A DNA stretch of 20,819 nucleotides, taken from assembly GCA_900404475.1 (NCBI GenBank), contig OUQQ01000330.1:1-20819 (forward strand). Reading direction: 5' to 3'. This document shows positions 18,485 through 20,819 of the stretch, one piece after another; positions within the stretch are counted from its first letter, which is position 1; the number at the start of each line of letters is the position of its first letter. The position numbers were made by a program, and so were the translations under genes. Origin of the DNA: Spongospora subterranea (Eukaryota > Endomyxa > Phytomyxea > Plasmodiophorida > Plasmodiophoridae). The notes below the pieces were generated by a model, which was not told the origin of the DNA, did no database searches, and was given only the letters and a program-made list of their open reading frames with translations.

Positions 18485-18760
18485 ATTGGAATGAAGATTG
18501 TCCGAAATGGTCAGGGCGGCGCAGGTGCGATCGGGAGTACCGAGGCAGTATTGGACGGAGAATGTCCAATACCTAACGTGGATCGGCAACCGTGTGAGAC
18601 TGGCGATACAGGATGGCAAGACAACCCCAATCGAGGAGTTGACGGGTGAGAAGGCCGACCTGACCTGACCAGAGCAATCACCTTCGGCTGCGAGGCTTGG
18701 GTAAAGATTCGGCGGAAACATTCGGCAAAGCTGGATACGAAGGCTGAAAAGGCAGTGCAT
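18485..18760 (+). repeat. Inverted copy of integrase C-terminal segment inside the RT region
   Basis: On the + strand this stretch encodes the end of a copia integrase: QVRSGVPRQYWTENVQYLTW, then DGKTTPIEELTGEKADL, where the family has R..LP..YW.EAV and the GKTP.E...G.KP landmarks. The flanking copia sequence is on the minus strand. It pairs as an inverted repeat with 19461-19706, the second copy being about 30 bp shorter. It replaces the short stretch that should connect VNEDVFDVA (start of the RT region) to GEITRFKAR. Confidence 0.85.
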
Positions 18761-18996
18761 CGATGGCATCATCACCTGCTCGTGCGACGTCGAATACGTC
18801 CTCGTTCACTAACGTTTTGTACTCCTCCTCTTCGGCTGCCAAGAACTCTTTCTTGTACGGTCCGTTCATCGTCTCGCGCTCGTCCCGCGGGTCCGTCGCC
18901 ATTCGATCTGAATGACACGAGCGCCATCAGAGCCTCATCAGTCGTCTTGGTCGAATCATTTGGACGATGATCGTCGTTGGTAGGATCAAAGGACAC
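18761..18996 (-). pseudogene. Copia integrase-RT linker and RT N-terminal start
   Basis: The minus strand reads an acidic, low-complexity linker (TNDDHRPNDSTKTTDEALMA) in one frame. In the next comes DPRDERETMNGPYKKEFLAA followed by EEEYKTLVNEDVFDVA. The latter matches the conserved entry into copia reverse transcriptase (P.T..EA...P....W..A...E...L..N.TW). It is cut off at 18760 by the inverted integrase segment. Confidence 0.7.
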
Positions 18997-19299
18997 ACCT
19001 TCGTCCTCATCATGGGCTCTACTGCTGATTCCTCCCGCTCCACGATCGCCGTCGCCCTTTTGCGACGCGCCTCACCATCAAAGTCCAAATCCGCGAACCG
19101 TATCGGTTGTCCCCGATCGCCTTCGTGATTGTTCAGCAGATGAACCTCGCCGGAGTTCCAATCCCGGAAGAAAACTTCAGAAACTGAAACGACGAAGTAC
19201 CAGGTGCTTGACTCTCGTCCGCCCTGGACATGGTCCCTGTCAACGCGATCTTCGCCGCCGCCAATATCGTCGCGCTCTTCCTCTTCACAACTTTTCTTG

Positions 19300-20714
19300 A
19301 TCCATCAGCACATCATTGTCTTCCTGCAGACGCTTCTCTGTAGCTTCTCCATCGCCGCTCGCTTTGAAGGGAAATTCCTCCCTGAAGAATACCACGTCGC
19401 GTGATTCGATGATCTTTCGGCTCGATCACAGCAAACACCCTTATTCTGACAGACGCCCAAATGCACTGCCTTTGCAGCCTTCGTCTCCAGCTTGTCAAAT
19501 GTTTCCGCCGAATTTTTACCCAAGCCTCGCAGCCGAAGGTGCTTGCTCTAGTCAGGTCAGGTTGGCCTTCTCACCCGTCAACTCCTCAATTGGGGTTGTC
19601 TTGCTATCCTGATCCACGTTTGGTATTGGCCATTCTCAGTCAAATATTGCCTCGCTCGATCGCACCTGAGCCGCCCTGACCATTCGGACAATCTTCATTC
19701 CAAATGTTTCCGCACGACCATTTTGAGAAGGTCGATCAGTGTCGGGGAACTCGTGTTTGATGCCCTGTTAGCGAAGTTCGTCTGCGACCCTCCTAGAGGT
19801 GTACTCCCCGCCTTGATCCGCCCTTAAGGTGTCGATCTGATACCACCGCTCATTGCTTCGAATCGTTTGAGGACACCCATCATTACATCCGCCTGCTGAT
19901 CTTTTGTTGTCAGATTCACCGTTGCCAGCGTTCATGTTGCATGATTGCCAACGTAGATTGCCATGTACCGTTTCCCATCATGAGACCGAGTATCAAAGGT
20001 CTGCAGCAGATCAGCGCCAATGATCTATAGCGGGCGGAGGACCATCCTTGTCCTCTGCTTCGGGGTCACCGCATTGTCGAGGTTTCCCACAATACACACC
20101 ATGCATCTGGGCACGTCGTTTCTTGTCCAGGTCAGTTGGGTCGTCGTTCAGCCCGAGAACCGCCTCATTCGCAACTGCCTTCTTGATAGTTTACGGTTGA
20201 CAGGTCGCCTACCCTTGAGTGTGCTGTCGCCATACCTACCTCGCGCCTGGCCCCGTTTTGTCTTTGTACGTCGGGTTTGGATGTTCCGGTTTGGGGGGGC
20301 GGCCGGAGCCAACTCCCTGACTGAAAATCCTGGACTGCTCGTAGACCCAGGTACATAAATCCCCGTTGTACGGTGACGGTCACCAACACCTTGCCATTCT
20401 TGTCGAGGATCTGAGACGACCGCGCCGTCTCCACGTGCTCCGCGCCTGTCCCCGACCTGGACAAGGCCGTTCTGATAACGAAAAAGGTTTCCGACTGCAT
20501 CGGGCGAATATCCGGCCTGAATCTTGATGTGCCCACCAGACGCCGTCCGCAGCACGATCTCTCGTCGACCGCTGATGCGTATACGATCCCCGCCAACGCC
20601 TCCGATCGTTGGGCGCTCATTCTCGGCATACAGCGTCACATTGGTGATGTGTGTCGGGCTGGTCGAGATGTCAGGGCCCCATCCATAACCCAATAGCGAT
20701 CGCCATCTCCCCAA
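19300..20714 (-). pseudogene. Copia protease-integrase region
   Basis: From 20714 the minus strand shows a degraded retropepsin region (THITNVTLYAENERPTIGGV, REIVLRTASGGHIKIQ, YSPDAVGNLF) and a GAG-pre-integrase segment with ILDKNGKVLVTVTVQRG. The integrase core follows: HDGKRYMAIYVGN at about 19985-19955 and the well-kept LRADQGGEYTSRRVADELR (about 19830-19770). After a stop comes RPSQNGRAETFGMKIVRM, so the second Asp and the Glu of the D,D35E triad are visible. The C-terminal part (19706-19461) is the inverted-repeat partner of 18485-18760, and KLETKAAKAVHLGV with the RDVVFF-type motif in another frame ends it near 19380. Stops and frameshifts recur. Confidence 0.8.
19461..19706 (-). repeat. 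Inverted-repeat partner within the copia integrase
   Basis: This segment, read on the + strand from ATGCACTGCCTTTGCAGCCT, matches the reverse complement of 18760-18485, with substitutions and about 30 bp less. It is in the expected place for the end of the copia integrase, so this is probably the native copy and the other the displaced one. Confidence 0.85.
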
Positions 20715-20739
20715 TCGATAAGGTCATATTGACCATTGC

Positions 20740-20819
20740 GACGTAGGTGGCCATGATCTCGTTGACCACCACCAGATCACCAGACGTAGGTGGCCATGAT
20801 CTCGTTGACCACCACCAGA
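20740..20819. repeat. 43-bp tandem duplication at the right edge
   Basis: GACGTAGGTGGCCATGATCT starts at 20740 and again at 20783, with the rest of the 43-bp unit also repeated until the window ends. The copies are identical over the visible 37 bases of the second. It lies upstream of the protease motif in the copia element. More copies may follow beyond the edge. Confidence 0.9.

Larger units (their letters stand above)
17100..20819 (-). mobile_element. Ty1/copia retrotransposon, degenerate and rearranged, cut by the window edge
   Basis: Reading the minus strand from the right edge gives the copia order: retropepsin-like segment, GAG-pre-integrase region, integrase, reverse transcriptase, RNase H, then a candidate LTR at 16677-17065. 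This gene order (integrase before reverse transcriptase) separates copia from gypsy. Frames are broken throughout, the RT active site is altered, and a part of the integrase is present in inverted orientation inside the RT region. Gag and the 5' LTR are outside the window or lost. Confidence 0.85.

Overview
This window looks like nuclear DNA from a small-genomed microbial eukaryote (a protist or fungus-like organism). It holds three well-supported, intron-rich cellular genes and one weaker one, set between heavily decayed transposable elements. Two of the genes have 9 and 13 introns, nearly all 46-68 bp with GT..AG ends. My exon models for them close in frame over the full length (443 and 492 residues), which is strong internal evidence. 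The mariner-like transposase resembles those common in oomycetes and other protists, and chromodomain Ty3/gypsy plus Ty1/copia elements are present. Oomycetes, plasmodiophorid Rhizaria or an early-diverging fungus are all compatible, and I cannot place the organism further. One N at 5026 shows this is assembled sequence.

Left part (1-5.1 kb): transposon remnants. A + strand chromovirus integrase tail with a broken chromodomain (about 250-847) runs into a 276-bp palindrome (853-1128). Beyond it lies a second, opposite-strand gypsy integrase tail (1110-1322). A four-copy 31-bp tandem repeat (1807-1930), a possible CENP-B/Tigger-type transposase N-terminus with its own TATA box (2431-2725), a gypsy gag pseudogene (3667-about 4125) and a Tc1/mariner-type transposase pseudogene joined directly to it (about 4105-5130) follow.

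Centre (5.9-13.9 kb): the gene island. A PP2A B55 regulatory subunit (5934-7793, +, 10 exons) is followed head-to-tail by a large protein with five cyclic-nucleotide-binding-like domains and no kinase domain (8037-11468, +, 14 exons). Converging on it from the other strand is a fusion of an STI1/DP-like region, a thioredoxin domain (CGPC) and a PUL domain (13869-11695, -, 14 exons). The three point to phosphatase/cyclic-nucleotide signalling and to chaperone, redox and Cdc48-linked protein quality control. They look like neighbours rather than one pathway.

Right part (14.0-20.8 kb): a degraded minus-strand gypsy gag/protease remnant (14040-15465), then an unrecognised minus-strand gene for a probable membrane protein (15732-16639). 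Next is a candidate copia LTR (16677-17065) and a minus-strand Ty1/copia polyprotein pseudogene reaching the right edge. That element is rearranged: a piece of its integrase (18485-18760) sits inverted inside the reverse transcriptase region, facing its counterpart at 19461-19706.
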